Shown: positions 9,697-19,236, counted from the stretch's first letter. The stretch is 64,000 nt of DNA from Arthrobacter sp. PM3 (GCF_003352915.1 NZ_CP022314.1:3748940-3812939); one strand, 5' to 3'. Numbers and translations: made by a program. Notes: a model not told the origin generated them from the sequence alone.

Positions 9697-11061
9697 ATGG
9701 ACAAGCGCATATTCGGCATCGAGACCGAATTCGGAATTTCCTATTCGAGCCCCGAATCCCGGCCCCTGGCGCCGGAGGAAGTAGCCCGCTACCTCTTCCG
9801 CAAGGTGGTCAGCTGGGGACGATCCTCCAACGTCTTCCTGACCAACGGCTCACGCCTCTACCTCGACGTCGGGTCCCACCCGGAGTACGCAACCGCTGAA
9901 TGCGACGACCTCGCCCAGCTGATCGCCCACGACCGGGCCGGGGAACTGATCCTGTGCGACCTCGTCGATGAAGCCCAGGAGCGTCTCGCGGCGGAAGGGT
10001 TCAACGGCACGGTGTACCTGTTCAAGAACAACACCGACTCCGCCGGGAACTCCTACGGCAGCCACGAAAACTACCTCATTCCCCGGCGCGGGGAGTTTTC
10101 CCGGCTCGCCGAGATTCTCATCCCGTTCCTGGTGACGCGGCAGCTGATCGCCGGGGCAGGGAAGATCCTAAAGACCCCGCACGGGGCCACGTTCGCATTC
10201 TCCCAGCGGGCAGACCACATCTGGGAAGGCGTGTCCTCGGCCACCACCCGGTCGCGGCCCATCATCAACACCCGTGACGAGCCGCACGCCGATGCCGAGT
10301 TCTACCGGCGCCTGCACGTGATCGTGGGCGACTCGAACATGTCCGAAACCACGGCCCTGCTCAAGATCGGGACTGTGGACCTGATCCTGCGGATGATCGA
10401 GGCCGGGGTGATCATGCGCGACATGCGGATGGAGAACCCGATCCGGAGCATCCGGGAAATCTCGCACGACCTCAGCGGCCGTGCGCTGGTGCGGCTCGCC
10501 AACGGCCGGCAGTTGACGGCACTGGAAATCCAGCGCGAGTACCTGACCAAGGTGTCGGCATTCGTGGCCGAGAACGGCGCCCACAACGCCCATGTTCCGC
10601 TGATCCTGGACCTTTGGGAACGCACCCTCGACGCGATCGAAAGCGGCGACACGAGCACGATCGACACCGAGGTGGACTGGGCCATCAAGAAGAAGCTCAT
10701 GGACAACTACCGTGAACGGCACGGCCTGGGCCTCGACGCGCCACGAATTGCGCAACTGGACCTGACCTATCACGACATTTCCCGCAGCCGGGGGCTGTTC
10801 TACCTGCTCCAGGCCCGCGGGGCGGTCCGCCGGGTGGTGGACGACACCGCCGTCAAGGACGCTGTTGACGCCCCGCCGCAGACCACCCGCGCCAAACTCC
10901 GTGGCGACTTCGTCCGCCGCGCCCAGGAACTGGGCCGCGACTACACGGTGGACTGGGTCCATCTGAAGCTAAACGACCGCGCCCACCAGACGATCCTGTG
11001 CAAGGATCCGTTCCGGAGCGTCGACGAACGGGTGGATGCCCTGCTGGATTCGATGGGCTGA
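9697..11061 (+). CDS. pafA: Pup-protein ligase PafA
   Basis: A 454-residue ligase that phosphorylates the C-terminal Glu of Pup and joins it to substrate lysines. The nucleotide/Mg site starts with Glu9 in GIETEFGIS, and Asp57 in [13 protein letters not shown] corresponds to the catalytic base of characterised PafA proteins. [17 protein letters not shown] and [12 protein letters not shown] are hallmark motifs. The start at 9697 follows a GAGGAGA site at the end of prcA. It is a paralogue of dop in the same operon. Confidence 0.96.
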   Translation: MDKRIFGIETEFGISYSSPESRPLAPEEVARYLFRKVVSWGRSSNVFLTNGSRLYLDVGSHPEYATAECDDLAQLIAHDRAGELILCDLVDEAQERLAAEGFNGTVYLFKNNTDSAGNSYGSHENYLIPRRGEFSRLAEILIPFLVTRQLIAGAGKILKTPHGATFAFSQRADHIWEGVSSATTRSRPIINTRDEPHADAEFYRRLHVIVGDSNMSETTALLKIGTVDLILRMIEAGVIMRDMRMENPIRSIREISHDLSGRALVRLANGRQLTALEIQREYLTKVSAFVAENGAHNAHVPLILDLWERTLDAIESGDTSTIDTEVDWAIKKKLMDNYRERHGLGLDAPRIAQLDLTYHDISRSRGLFYLLQARGAVRRVVDDTAVKDAVDAPPQTTRAKLRGDFVRRAQELGRDYTVDWVHLKLNDRAHQTILCKDPFRSVDERVDALLDSMG

Positions 11062-11171
11062 CACCCAGCTTCGCACGTTATTCTGGGTAGGGCGGCCCTG
11101 CGGCCGCCGCTTGCTGTGCCCCGGGAAACCGAACGGCACTGCGTCCATCCTGCCCCGACGAAAGTTTCTAA

Positions 11172-12107
11172 GTGCGCCGACTACTAGCAATTCTTCTCCC
11201 CGGACTGCTGCTGCTGACCGCCTGCGGCGGCAACGAAGCGCCCCCGGCTCCGGAACCCACCAGCCAGTCCGCGGGCGAAACCGCCAAGCTGGACTCGGTC
11301 AAGCTGACGGAGAACGGTGACAAGAAGGCCCCCGGTGTCGAATTCACCAAGCCGCTCGACGTCAAGGAACCCACGGTCAAGGTGATCACCGAGGGCAGCG
11401 GAGACCGGGTCAAGGCCAACCAGATCGCCGACATCTCGATCGTTGCCCTCAGCGGCAAGGACGGCTCGACCCTTGAGGACACGTTCCCGAACGATCCCGA
11501 GCCCCTCGAGCTGAACGACGAGCTCAAGAGCAGCAGCCCCGTCATCTACAACGCTTTCGTGGGCGCCAAAGTAGGCTCCCACATTGCCTTGGCCGTTCCC
11601 GGCCAGGCCGCCGCCGAAGGCACCGAGGCCAAGCCGACGCAGCTGCTGATCGTCAAGGTACTCGCCGCCAAGGACGCTCCGCCCGTCCTGGACAAGCCCG
11701 AAGGCGACGCCGTCACCCCGCCGGCCGGACTGCCCACCGTGAAGGAAAACGACAAGGGCGTGCCGGAGATCTCGGTAGCCGGCGTCGCGGCACCGACCGC
11801 GTTGGTTTCGCAGGACCTCATCAAGGGCAAGGGCCAGGCGCTCAAGGAGACCGATACCATCACGGTCAACTACGTCGGTGTCGCCCTCGCGACCGGCAAG
11901 GTGTTCGATTCCAGCTTTGACAGCGGCAAGAAGGCAACCTTCCCGCTCACCGGCGTCATCAAGGGCTGGACCCAGGGCCTGACCGGCAAGACGGTCGGTT
12001 CCCGGGTGCTGTTGGTGGTCCCGAAGGACCTCGCCTACGGTGATCAGGGCCAGGGCGACGCGAAGGGCGACCTCGTCTTCGTCGTCGACATCCTCGGCGT
12101 CAAGTAA
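11172..12107 (+). CDS. FKBP-type peptidyl-prolyl isomerase lipoprotein
   Basis: A 311-residue secreted lipoprotein. The signal peptide ends in the lipobox LTAC (15-18), so Cys18 should be lipidated and the protein anchored outside the membrane. Two FKBP-like halves are visible; the C-terminal one (about 215-311, containing VNYVGVALATGKVFDSSFD and PKDLAYGDQG) has the full isomerase signature and the first is degenerate. The GTG start has only a weak ribosome binding site. A cytoplasmic FKBP follows 52 nt downstream, and this pair between pafA and pafBC may assist folding of exported proteins. Confidence 0.88.
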   Translation: MRRLLAILLPGLLLLTACGGNEAPPAPEPTSQSAGETAKLDSVKLTENGDKKAPGVEFTKPLDVKEPTVKVITEGSGDRVKANQIADISIVALSGKDGSTLEDTFPNDPEPLELNDELKSSSPVIYNAFVGAKVGSHIALAVPGQAAAEGTEAKPTQLLIVKVLAAKDAPPVLDKPEGDAVTPPAGLPTVKENDKGVPEISVAGVAAPTALVSQDLIKGKGQALKETDTITVNYVGVALATGKVFDSSFDSGKKATFPLTGVIKGWTQGLTGKTVGSRVLLVVPKDLAYGDQGQGDAKGDLVFVVDILGVK

Positions 12108-12159
12108 TCCAGCCAAGCAATTCACCACATCCACCACTCGTCCCCCAAAAGGAGCAACC

Positions 12160-12555
12160 ATGTCATTTGGAGAGCGCAAGCTTGACCGCGAAAAGCCGGA
12201 GATCGACTTTCCGGAAGGCGATGTCCCCACCGAACTGGTCATCACTGACCTGATCGAAGGAGACGGACCGGAGGCCAAGGCCGGCGACACCGTGTCCACG
12301 CACTACGTGGGCGTCGCCTGGTCCACCGGTGAAGAATTCGACGCTTCGTGGGGCCGCGGCGCGCCGCTGGACTTCCGGGTCGGCGTCGGCCAGGTCATCC
12401 AGGGCTGGGACCAGGGCCTGCTGGGCATGAAGGTCGGCGGCCGCCGCCGCCTCGAGATCCCGTCCGAGCTGGCCTACGGCTCCCGCGGGGCCGGCGGAGC
12501 GATCGGCCCCAACGAGGCCCTGATCTTCGTCGTGGACCTCGTCGCCGTCCGCTAA
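12160..12555 (+). CDS. FKBP-type peptidyl-prolyl cis-trans isomerase
   Basis: A 131-residue single-domain cytoplasmic isomerase that speeds cis-trans proline rotation. The FK506-binding fold is complete: VSTHYVGVAWSTGEEFDAS, VIQGWDQGLLGMKVGGRR and the terminal IFVVDLVAV strand. The ATG at 12160 has an AAAAGGAGC ribosome binding site. A strong stem-loop follows 18 nt after the stop and closes the transcription unit. Confidence 0.93.
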   Translation: MSFGERKLDREKPEIDFPEGDVPTELVITDLIEGDGPEAKAGDTVSTHYVGVAWSTGEEFDASWGRGAPLDFRVGVGQVIQGWDQGLLGMKVGGRRRLEIPSELAYGSRGAGGAIGPNEALIFVVDLVAVR

Positions 12556-12572
12556 TCCCAGCTCAGGCTGCG

Positions 12573-12621
12573 GAAGCGCGGTAACAATCGGAAAAGTTCT
12601 TCCGGCTGTTGCCGCGCTTTC
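12573..12621 (+). terminator. Nested stem-loop terminator after FKBP genes
   Basis: The outer arms are 12573-12586 and 12607-12621 (GAAGCGCGGTAACA against TGTTGCCGCGCTTTC, with one bulge and one G-T pair). An inner 5-bp stem is at 12589-12593 and 12600-12604. CGTCATTTTC follows. It separates the FKBP pair from pafBC. Confidence 0.7.
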
Positions 12622-12642
12622 GTCATTTTCGCCTACCGGCTT

Positions 12643-12648
12643 TAGTAC
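12643..12648 (+). promoter_or_regulatory. Probable -10 box for pafBC
   Basis: TAGTAC ends 9 nt before the GTG start at 12658 and directly follows the terminator. The leader would be absent or only 2-3 nt long. Confidence 0.4.
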
Positions 12649-12657
12649 CCTTGCGGG

Positions 12658-14667
12658 GTGTCCGCCTCACGTACAGAACGCCTCCTGAACCTGCTCATCG
12701 CCCTGCTGAACACCACTTATGGCCTGCGCCGCAGTGAACTGCGCGAGAAGGTCTACCGTGACACCACAGCCAGCGACACGGCGTTTGGCCGCATGTTCGA
12801 ACGGGACAAGGACGAGCTGCGCCGGTTCGGCTTCGATGTCGAGACCGTGACTGACACGGGCTGGGGCTCCGACGATCCGGCCACGACCCGGTACCGGATC
12901 GGCAAGGAATCGAACCGGCTGCCCGATGTCAGCTTTAGTGCCGAGGAGGGAACTGTCCTGATCCTCGCGGCGCAGCTGTGGGAGCACGCCGCCCTGGGAT
13001 CCGCGGCCGTGGACGCGGTCCGCAAGCTGCAGGCCGCCGGCGGCCTGGCGGACACCGAGCTCCCCGCCGGCGTGCAGCCGCGCATCCGCCCGGCCGGGCA
13101 GGCCTTCGAAGACCTGGTCGCCGCCATCCATGCCCAGCACCCGGTCAGCTTCACGTACCTCGCCGGCAGCACCGGCCGGGAAGAGGAACGGTTCGTGGAA
13201 CCGTGGGGCCTCGGCAGCCGCTTTGGCCAGTGGTATCTGGTGGGCCACGACCGTACCCGCGGAGACAAGCGCTTCTACCGGCTGTCCCGCCTGACCTCCG
13301 CCGTGACCGTGCTGGAGAAGGACCACTTCACCGCCCCGGCCGGATTCAACGTCCGCGCCGAACTGGCGGGGCTGCCGGAACTGCCGCCGCAGACCGCCGT
13401 CGTCGACGTCGACCGCGGGCGCCTGCACGGGCTCCGCAAACGGGCGCAGGCAGTCCCCGGCACCGGCGGCGCCGGCACAACGCAACCGGCGGCGGACCGT
13501 GACCGGCTCGCTGTGCCGTTCCGCGACGCCGAGACGCTGGGCGAGGAGCTGGCCTCCTACGGCCCCCTGGTGGCGGTGGTGTCGCCGCCCGAGCTCGTGG
13601 CGGCCGTCCGCCGGCGCCTCGCCGCGGCGGCCGCGTTCACCGCCGCGCCCGTGCCGGCCGTGGCCTTTCCGGAAACCGGACGCGCAGGGCACACCCGCAA
13701 AAGCACCTCGGAGGACCAGCTCAAGCGCATGCTGCAGCTTGTCCCCTTCCTGGTCCACAACCAGGGCCTGCACATCAGCGAGGTCGCCGCGAGGTTCGGG
13801 ATCACCCGCAAAGCCCTCGAGGACGATCTGAGGATCCTGATCTGCTCCGGCCTGCCGGAAGGCTACCCGGACGACCTGCTGGACATCCAGTGGGACGATG
13901 ACCACGTCTTCATCACCCAGGACCTGGACCTGACCCGGCCGGTGCGGTTCACCGTGGACGAGGCCTGTGCGCTCCTGACCGGGCTGGAGACCCTCAACGG
14001 CCTGCCCGAACTCGCCGAGGGCGGCGCCCTCGAATCGGTCACGCTCAAGCTCATGGCCGCCGCGGGGGAGGAGGGGCGCAAGGCAGCCGCGCTGTCCGGC
14101 CCCGAGGTGGCGCCCGGCAACACGGCCACCCTGCAGACCGCGCGCGACGCCATCCGTGACGGCGCGCAGCTCCGGCTCGTGTACTTCTCCCCGCAGCGCG
14201 ACGCCGTGTCCGAACGCGACGTCGACCCCCTGCGGCTCTACTCCCTGGACAACACCTGGTACCTGGAGGCGTACTGCCACTCCGCCCGGGGTCTGCGCAA
14301 CTTCCGGCTGGACCGGATCGAGGCCCTGGCGCCGAACGGCCGCCCGGCAGAACGAACAGCCGCTCCGGCGGACGGCTTCCCGGTCAAACTGTTCACCCCG
14401 AACGACGACGACACGCTCGTCGTCGTCGAACTGGCCCCGCGCGGCACCGGACTGGCCGCCGACTACTACGCCGAGCGGACCGCCGGCCTTCCCGGCGGCG
14501 GCCTGCTCGCCGAAATCCGGTTCGGCAGCACCGACTGGCTGCCCATGTTCGTCGCCCAGCACGGGGGCATGGTGCGGATTCTGCAGCCGGCTGCCCTGGC
14601 GGACGCATCCCGGCAATGGCTCACCGCCGCCCTGACGCAATACACGCCCGCGCCGGGCGCCCGATAG
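12658..14667 (+). CDS. pafBC: Fused PafB-PafC WYL-domain transcriptional activator
   Basis: A 669-residue regulator in which PafB and PafC are joined in one chain. In mycobacteria the PafB/PafC pair activates the LexA-independent DNA-damage response, and natural fusions are known from Arthrobacter. Order: winged HTH 1 (about 1-60), WYL domain 1 with the literal WYL at 192-194, WYL-C extension, winged HTH 2 (about 353-405, GITRKALEDDLRIL), WYL domain 2 with WYL at 534-536, and WYL-C extension. The link to pafA is conserved proximity; PafBC is not known to be needed for pupylation. The GTG start has no ribosome binding site. Its stop codon overlaps the promoter of the next gene. Confidence 0.93.
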   Translation: MSASRTERLLNLLIALLNTTYGLRRSELREKVYRDTTASDTAFGRMFERDKDELRRFGFDVETVTDTGWGSDDPATTRYRIGKESNRLPDVSFSAEEGTVLILAAQLWEHAALGSAAVDAVRKLQAAGGLADTELPAGVQPRIRPAGQAFEDLVAAIHAQHPVSFTYLAGSTGREEERFVEPWGLGSRFGQWYLVGHDRTRGDKRFYRLSRLTSAVTVLEKDHFTAPAGFNVRAELAGLPELPPQTAVVDVDRGRLHGLRKRAQAVPGTGGAGTTQPAADRDRLAVPFRDAETLGEELASYGPLVAVVSPPELVAAVRRRLAAAAAFTAAPVPAVAFPETGRAGHTRKSTSEDQLKRMLQLVPFLVHNQGLHISEVAARFGITRKALEDDLRILICSGLPEGYPDDLLDIQWDDDHVFITQDLDLTRPVRFTVDEACALLTGLETLNGLPELAEGGALESVTLKLMAAAGEEGRKAAALSGPEVAPGNTATLQTARDAIRDGAQLRLVYFSPQRDAVSERDVDPLRLYSLDNTWYLEAYCHSARGLRNFRLDRIEALAPNGRPAERTAAPADGFPVKLFTPNDDDTLVVVELAPRGTGLAADYYAERTAGLPGGGLLAEIRFGSTDWLPMFVAQHGGMVRILQPAALADASRQWLTAALTQYTPAPGAR

Positions 14668-14670
14668 ACT
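14665..14670 (+). promoter_or_regulatory. -10 box overlapping the pafBC stop codon
   Basis: TAGACT ends 7 nt before the ATG at 14678, and its TAG is also the stop codon of pafBC. This predicts a leaderless message for the downstream small gene. Confidence 0.5.
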
Positions 14671-14677
14671 GATCCGT

Positions 14678-15055
14678 ATGCCTTGGTGGTCCTGGATCCT
14701 GCTCTGGATAGCGCTGATTGCGCTGTCCCTGTTGTTCTACGGCGTGCTCGGCGTCCGGCTGTTCCGGAAGTTCACCACCACGGCCCGGGAACTGAGCGAA
14801 GCCGCGGACCGGTTTTCCCGTATCCCCGCCCCTGCAGTGCCCGGTACGGAGCCCGCAGCGGCCGACGCCGGCACCGCGGACGGTACGGTGCACAGGCTGG
14901 CACCCGGCGCCGCTGTTTTTGCCTCTCCTGCACGGATGCGTCATGATTACGACGCATCCAAGTTCGCCCGGCAGGAGGCCCGCCGGCTGCGCCGCATCCG
15001 GCGCAGAAAGGACCGGCGGCAGCCGCAGGCGCTGCGCGACATCGAATTCGGTTAG
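14678..15055 (+). CDS. Small membrane-anchored protein of unknown function
   Basis: A 125-residue protein not recognised as a named family. It has one N-terminal transmembrane segment (about residues 3-25), a heptad-like stretch FTTTARELSEAADRF, a low-complexity middle, and a very basic C-terminus rich in Arg and Lys. It lies between pafBC and tatA, and its stop is 35 nt before tatA, so it could be co-transcribed with the Tat genes. Confidence 0.7.
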   Translation: MPWWSWILLWIALIALSLLFYGVLGVRLFRKFTTTARELSEAADRFSRIPAPAVPGTEPAAADAGTADGTVHRLAPGAAVFASPARMRHDYDASKFARQEARRLRRIRRRKDRRQPQALRDIEFG

Positions 15056-15058
15056 ACG

Positions 15059-15064
15059 TAGGAT
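15059..15064 (+). promoter_or_regulatory. Possible -10 box for tatA
   Basis: TAGGAT lies 26 nt before the tatA ATG, leaving a short leader that includes GAAAGG as a ribosome binding site. Confidence 0.35.
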
Positions 15065-15090
15065 GTATTCAAACGAAAGGACCTCCTCCC

Positions 15091-15360
15091 ATGAGGCTTG
15101 AAGGCTGGCATCTCATCATCATCATCGTCCTGGCACTGGTGCTGTTCGCTGCACCGAAGCTGCCGGGCATGGCCCGCAGCCTGGGCCAGTCGATGCGCAT
15201 TTTCAAGTCGGAAGTCCGGGAAATGAAGAAGGACGGCACGCCCGAAACGAAGGACGGTTCCGAACCGGTCGAGGGCCGCGTCGTCAACCACCCGCAGACC
15301 GGCGCCCCGGAAAGCCGCACGGGTGACGGTACCGACGCGCCGCCGTCGACCCGCGCCTAA
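15091..15360 (+). CDS. tatA: Sec-independent protein translocase subunit TatA
   Basis: An 89-residue subunit of the twin-arginine translocon, which moves folded proteins across the membrane. It has one N-terminal transmembrane helix (about 5-22), the FAAPKLPG hinge and an amphipathic helix (MARSLGQSMRIFKSEVREM), then a charged tail. The ribosome binding site GAAAGG is 11 nt upstream. tatC starts 6 nt after its stop. Confidence 0.94.
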   Translation: MRLEGWHLIIIIVLALVLFAAPKLPGMARSLGQSMRIFKSEVREMKKDGTPETKDGSEPVEGRVVNHPQTGAPESRTGDGTDAPPSTRA

Positions 15361-15366
15361 GACCGC

Positions 15367-16203
15367 ATGGCAGTAACCATGAGCCGTCGATCGAACCCCG
15401 AGGGGAGGATGGCGCTCCTCGACCACCTGAAAGAACTGCGGAACCGGCTCTTCAAGGCGGCCATCGCCGTCGTCGTCGGCACAGTGGTGGGTTTCCTCGT
15501 CTACCAGCCGATGCTGTCGGCGCTGATCAAGCCGATCCGCGACCTCAACGGACAAGACGGCCGCCAGGCGACCCTGAACTTCGACGGCGTCGCGAGCTCG
15601 TTCGACCTCATGATCCAGGTGTCCGTGTTCCTGGGCGTGATCATCGCCAGCCCCGTCTGGCTCTACCAGCTGTGGGCCTTCATTGTTCCGGGGCTGCACA
15701 AGAAGGAACGGCGCCTTGCGTTGTCCTTCGTGGCGGCGGCCGTTCCGCTGTTTATCGGCGGCGTCCTGCTGGCCTGGATGGTGCTGCCGAACGCGGTCCG
15801 CGTCCTGACTGAATTCACGCCGTCGGGCGGCTCCAACTTCATCAGCGCCCAGGTGTACCTGTCCTTTGTCCTGCGCCTGCTGCTCGCATTCGGCATCGCG
15901 TTCCTGCTCCCTGTGGTCCTGTTCGGGCTGAACCTGGCCGGCCTGATCAAGGGCCAGCAGCTGCTCAAGAGCTGGCGGATCACCGTGTTCCTCGTGTGCC
16001 TGTTCGCCGCGATGGCCGCACCCGGAGCCGACGCCATGAGCATGTTCTACCTTGCGGTGCCCATGCTGGCACTGTTCTTCGCCGCAATCGGTCTCTGCCT
16101 GCTCAACGACCGCCGGCGCGAGCGGCGCGCTGTCAAGCGCGACGCCGAGACCGAAGCCACAGCGGACGTTGCCACCCCGAGCTCCGAGCTGGAGAATCTC
16201 TAG
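15367..16203 (+). CDS. tatC: Sec-independent protein translocase subunit TatC
   Basis: A 278-residue polytopic membrane protein with six predicted helices that recognises twin-arginine signal peptides. The N-terminal MALLDHLKELRNRLFKA and the LDLMIQVS-like second region are family signatures. The ATG at 15367 or the one at 15379 could be the start. A basic C-terminal tail ends 24 nt before the helicase gene. Together with tatA it is the minimal Tat pair; no tatB is visible here. Confidence 0.95.
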   Translation: MAVTMSRRSNPEGRMALLDHLKELRNRLFKAAIAVVVGTVVGFLVYQPMLSALIKPIRDLNGQDGRQATLNFDGVASSFDLMIQVSVFLGVIIASPVWLYQLWAFIVPGLHKKERRLALSFVAAAVPLFIGGVLLAWMVLPNAVRVLTEFTPSGGSNFISAQVYLSFVLRLLLAFGIAFLLPVVLFGLNLAGLIKGQQLLKSWRITVFLVCLFAAMAAPGADAMSMFYLAVPMLALFFAAIGLCLLNDRRRERRAVKRDAETEATADVATPSSELENL

Positions 16204-16215
16204 GGTTTCGCGCAT

Positions 16216-16221
16216 TAGGCT
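16216..16221 (+). promoter_or_regulatory. -10 box of leaderless helicase gene
   Basis: TAGGCT ends 6 nt before the ATG at 16228. The intervening GGGAGT could also act as a weak ribosome binding site on a longer read-through message from tatC. Confidence 0.5.
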
Positions 16222-16227
16222 GGGAGT

Positions 16228-19134
16228 ATGTCGTCACATCCCGGGCCGGAATCACCGTCCGAACGTTACCGCGCCAGCGTCGAGCGGGCCGCCGAAGCCA
16301 AGACCCATCTGGGCGGCTTCATCCGCTCCCTGGAATTTGAACTCGATGATTTCCAACGCGAGGCGTGCCTGTCCCTGCAGGCCGGCCGTGGCGTGCTCGT
16401 GGCCGCCCCGACCGGGGCGGGGAAGACGATCGTGGGGGAGTTCGCCATCTATCTGGCCCTCCAGCGCGGACTCAAGGCGTTCTACACCACCCCGATCAAG
16501 GCCCTGAGCAACCAGAAATACGCCGAACTCGCGGCCAAGTACGGTGCGGCGCAGGTGGGTCTCCTCACCGGTGATACGAGCATCAACGGCGACGCGCCCG
16601 TGGTGGTCATGACCACCGAAGTCCTCCGGAACATGCTTTACGCAGACTCGGACACCCTGGATGACCTGGGTTTCGTGGTCATGGATGAGGTGCACTACCT
16701 CGCCGACCGCTTCCGCGGGGCCGTCTGGGAGGAAGTAATCATCCACCTGCCTAGCGAAGTCCAGGTGGCCTCGCTCAGTGCCACGGTCTCCAACGCCGAG
16801 GAATTCGGTGCCTGGCTGGACACGGTCCGCGGCCAGACCGACGTCATCGTCTCCGAGCACCGCCCGGTGCCGCTGTGGCAGCACGTCATGGTGGGCCGGA
16901 AGATCGTGGACCTCTTTGCCGGCGACACCAGCTTTGATGAAATCGCCCCGGCCGGCGAGGCTGCTGAGGCAGCGGCGGCCGCAACCGCGGAGACCACCGC
17001 CCGCGCCGCCGCCGTCACGGAACGGGCAGGCTTCGAGGTCAACCCCGAGCTGCTGTCCATGGCACGGGCCGAAAGCCAGATGAACTTCCGCGGCCGTTTC
17101 GGCCACGGCGGCCGCAGCCAGCGCCGGAACCAGCGCGGTCAGCGGGACGAACAGCCCGCCGGGCAGCGCAGCCCGGTGCGGAAGGCCAGCCGGCCGCAGG
17201 TCATCGCCAGCCTGGACCGGCAGGACCTCCTGCCGGCCATCACGTTTATCTTCTCGCGGGCGGGCTGTGACGCCGCCGTGGCCCAGTGCGTGTCCGCCGG
17301 TCTCTGGCTGACCAACGAACGCGAGCAGCAGCTCATCGCCCGGCGCGTGGACGAGGCCGCCCAGGACATCCCCTCCGACGACCTCGATGTACTCGGCTTC
17401 TGGAGCTGGCGGGACGGCCTGCTCCGTGGACTCGCCGCCCACCACGCCGGCATGCTCCCCACGTTCAAGGAAGTCGTGGAGAAGCTGTTCGCCGACGGCC
17501 TGGTCAAGGCCGTCTTCGCGACCGAAACGCTTGCGCTGGGCGTGAACATGCCGGCCCGCTGCGTCGTGCTCGAGAAGCTGGACAAGTTCAACGGCGAGGC
17601 GCACGTGAACATCACGGCCGGCGAGTACACCCAGCTGACGGGCCGCGCCGGCCGCCGCGGCATTGATGTCGAGGGCCACGCCGTGGTGTTGTGGCAGCCG
17701 GGCACCGATCCGGCCGCCGTCGCCGGCCTCGCCTCGCGCCGGACATACCCGCTCAATTCAAGCTTCCGGCCCACCTACAACATGTCCATCAACCTCCTGG
17801 CGCAGTTCGGCCGGCCCCGGGCCCGCGAAATCCTCGAGTCGTCCTTCGCGCAGTTCCAGGCGGACCGTTCGGTGGTCGGGCTGGCACGGCAGGTCAGGAG
17901 CCGGGAGGAATCACTGGCCGGGTTCAGCAAGGCCATGACGTGCCACCTGGGGGACTTCACCGACTACGCCCGGCTGCGGCGCGCCCTTGCTGACGCCGAG
18001 AAGACAGCTTCCCGGGGCAGTTCGCGGGCCAGGAGATCCCTCACCGAGGACTCCCTGAGCCGGCTCCTTCCCGGCGATGTGGTCGATGTCCCGGCCGGCA
18101 AGTCACCGGGCCTCGCGGTGGTGCTCAGCTCCGACCACGAATCCCGGGAGCCGCGCCCGGCGGTGATGACACTGGACAACCAGCTCCGCAGGATCGGCCT
18201 GCACGACGTCGAGGGTCCGCTGTCGCCGATCACCCGGATCAGGATTCCCAAGTCGTTCAACGCCAAGGTCCCCAAGTCCCGCCGGGATCTGGCGTCCTCG
18301 GTCCGTAACGCCATCCGCGAAAACCGGCCGCCGGCACCGCCGCGCCGCGACGACGACTTCGGCAGGTCCGCGGCCGCACCTAACCAGGAGAAGCGGATCG
18401 CCGAGCTGCGCCGGGAGCTCCGCGCACACCCGTGCCACGGATGCAGCGAACGAGAGGACCATGCCCGCTGGTCCGAGCGCTGGTGGAAACTCCGCCAGGA
18501 AACCGACGGGCTCATCCGGCAGATCCAGGGCCGGACCAACACCATCGCCAAGACGTTCGACCGGGTCTGCGGCGTCCTGACCAGCTACGGCTATCTCGAG
18601 ACCTCCGACGCCGGCGCGTTGACCATCAGCCCGGACGGCCAGCGGCTGCGGCGGATCTACGGCGAAAAGGACCTGCTGATCTCGCAGTCGCTGCGGATGG
18701 GCGCCTTTAACGACCTCGACGCCGCCGAGATCGCCGCCCTGGCCAGCGTGCTGGTCTACCAGGCCAAGCGGGAAGACCGCGGCCTGCGCCCCAAGATGCC
18801 GAGCATCTCGCTGGAATCCGCGGTGGACACCGTGGTGCGTGAGTGGTCCGCCCTCGAAGACGTGGAGGAAGCCAACAAGCTACCCCTGACCGGCGAACCT
18901 GAGCTGGGGCTGGTCTGGCCGATCTTCAAGTGGGCCAAGGGCCGGCACCTGCAGGATGTCCTGAGCGGCACGGACCTCGCCGCCGGCGACTTTGTCCGCT
19001 GGGTCAAACAGGTCATCGACCTGCTGGACCAGCTCGCCGACATCCCCACGCTTGACCCCCGGATTGCGCGGCTGTGCGCGGAGGCCATCAAACTCGTCAA
19101 ACGCGGCGTCGTCGCCTATTCGTCGGTGGCCTAA
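16228..19134 (+). CDS. helY: Ski2/Mtr4-like DEVH-box RNA helicase
   Basis: A 968-residue superfamily 2 helicase of the actinobacterial HelY group, related to eukaryotic exosome helicases. Motif I is APTGAGKT (60-67), motif II is DEVH (153-156), motif III is SATVSN, and motif VI is QLTGRAGRRG. A low-complexity Ala-rich and Arg/Gln-rich insert (about 245-310) interrupts the core. The C-terminal third carries an exosome-helicase-like region with a CHGCSERE cysteine motif near 735. It probably acts in RNA processing or decay; the substrate is unknown. The gene follows tatC closely. Confidence 0.9.
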   Translation: MSSHPGPESPSERYRASVERAAEAKTHLGGFIRSLEFELDDFQREACLSLQAGRGVLVAAPTGAGKTIVGEFAIYLALQRGLKAFYTTPIKALSNQKYAELAAKYGAAQVGLLTGDTSINGDAPVVVMTTEVLRNMLYADSDTLDDLGFVVMDEVHYLADRFRGAVWEEVIIHLPSEVQVASLSATVSNAEEFGAWLDTVRGQTDVIVSEHRPVPLWQHVMVGRKIVDLFAGDTSFDEIAPAGEAAEAAAAATAETTARAAAVTERAGFEVNPELLSMARAESQMNFRGRFGHGGRSQRRNQRGQRDEQPAGQRSPVRKASRPQVIASLDRQDLLPAITFIFSRAGCDAAVAQCVSAGLWLTNEREQQLIARRVDEAAQDIPSDDLDVLGFWSWRDGLLRGLAAHHAGMLPTFKEVVEKLFADGLVKAVFATETLALGVNMPARCVVLEKLDKFNGEAHVNITAGEYTQLTGRAGRRGIDVEGHAVVLWQPGTDPAAVAGLASRRTYPLNSSFRPTYNMSINLLAQFGRPRAREILESSFAQFQADRSVVGLARQVRSREESLAGFSKAMTCHLGDFTDYARLRRALADAEKTASRGSSRARRSLTEDSLSRLLPGDVVDVPAGKSPGLAVVLSSDHESREPRPAVMTLDNQLRRIGLHDVEGPLSPITRIRIPKSFNAKVPKSRRDLASSVRNAIRENRPPAPPRRDDDFGRSAAAPNQEKRIAELRRELRAHPCHGCSEREDHARWSERWWKLRQETDGLIRQIQGRTNTIAKTFDRVCGVLTSYGYLETSDAGALTISPDGQRLRRIYGEKDLLISQSLRMGAFNDLDAAEIAALASVLVYQAKREDRGLRPKMPSISLESAVDTVVREWSALEDVEEANKLPLTGEPELGLVWPIFKWAKGRHLQDVLSGTDLAAGDFVRWVKQVIDLLDQLADIPTLDPRIARLCAEAIKLVKRGVVAYSSVA

Positions 19135-19236
19135 GCGCTGCCGGGCTGCCACGGCCCGCCGCACCCTGGCCCGTCTTCGGGCCTTCCCAAACTGCCGGCC
19201 CCGGGCCGGCCACCCGTTACAAGGAGTTCCCGCCCC

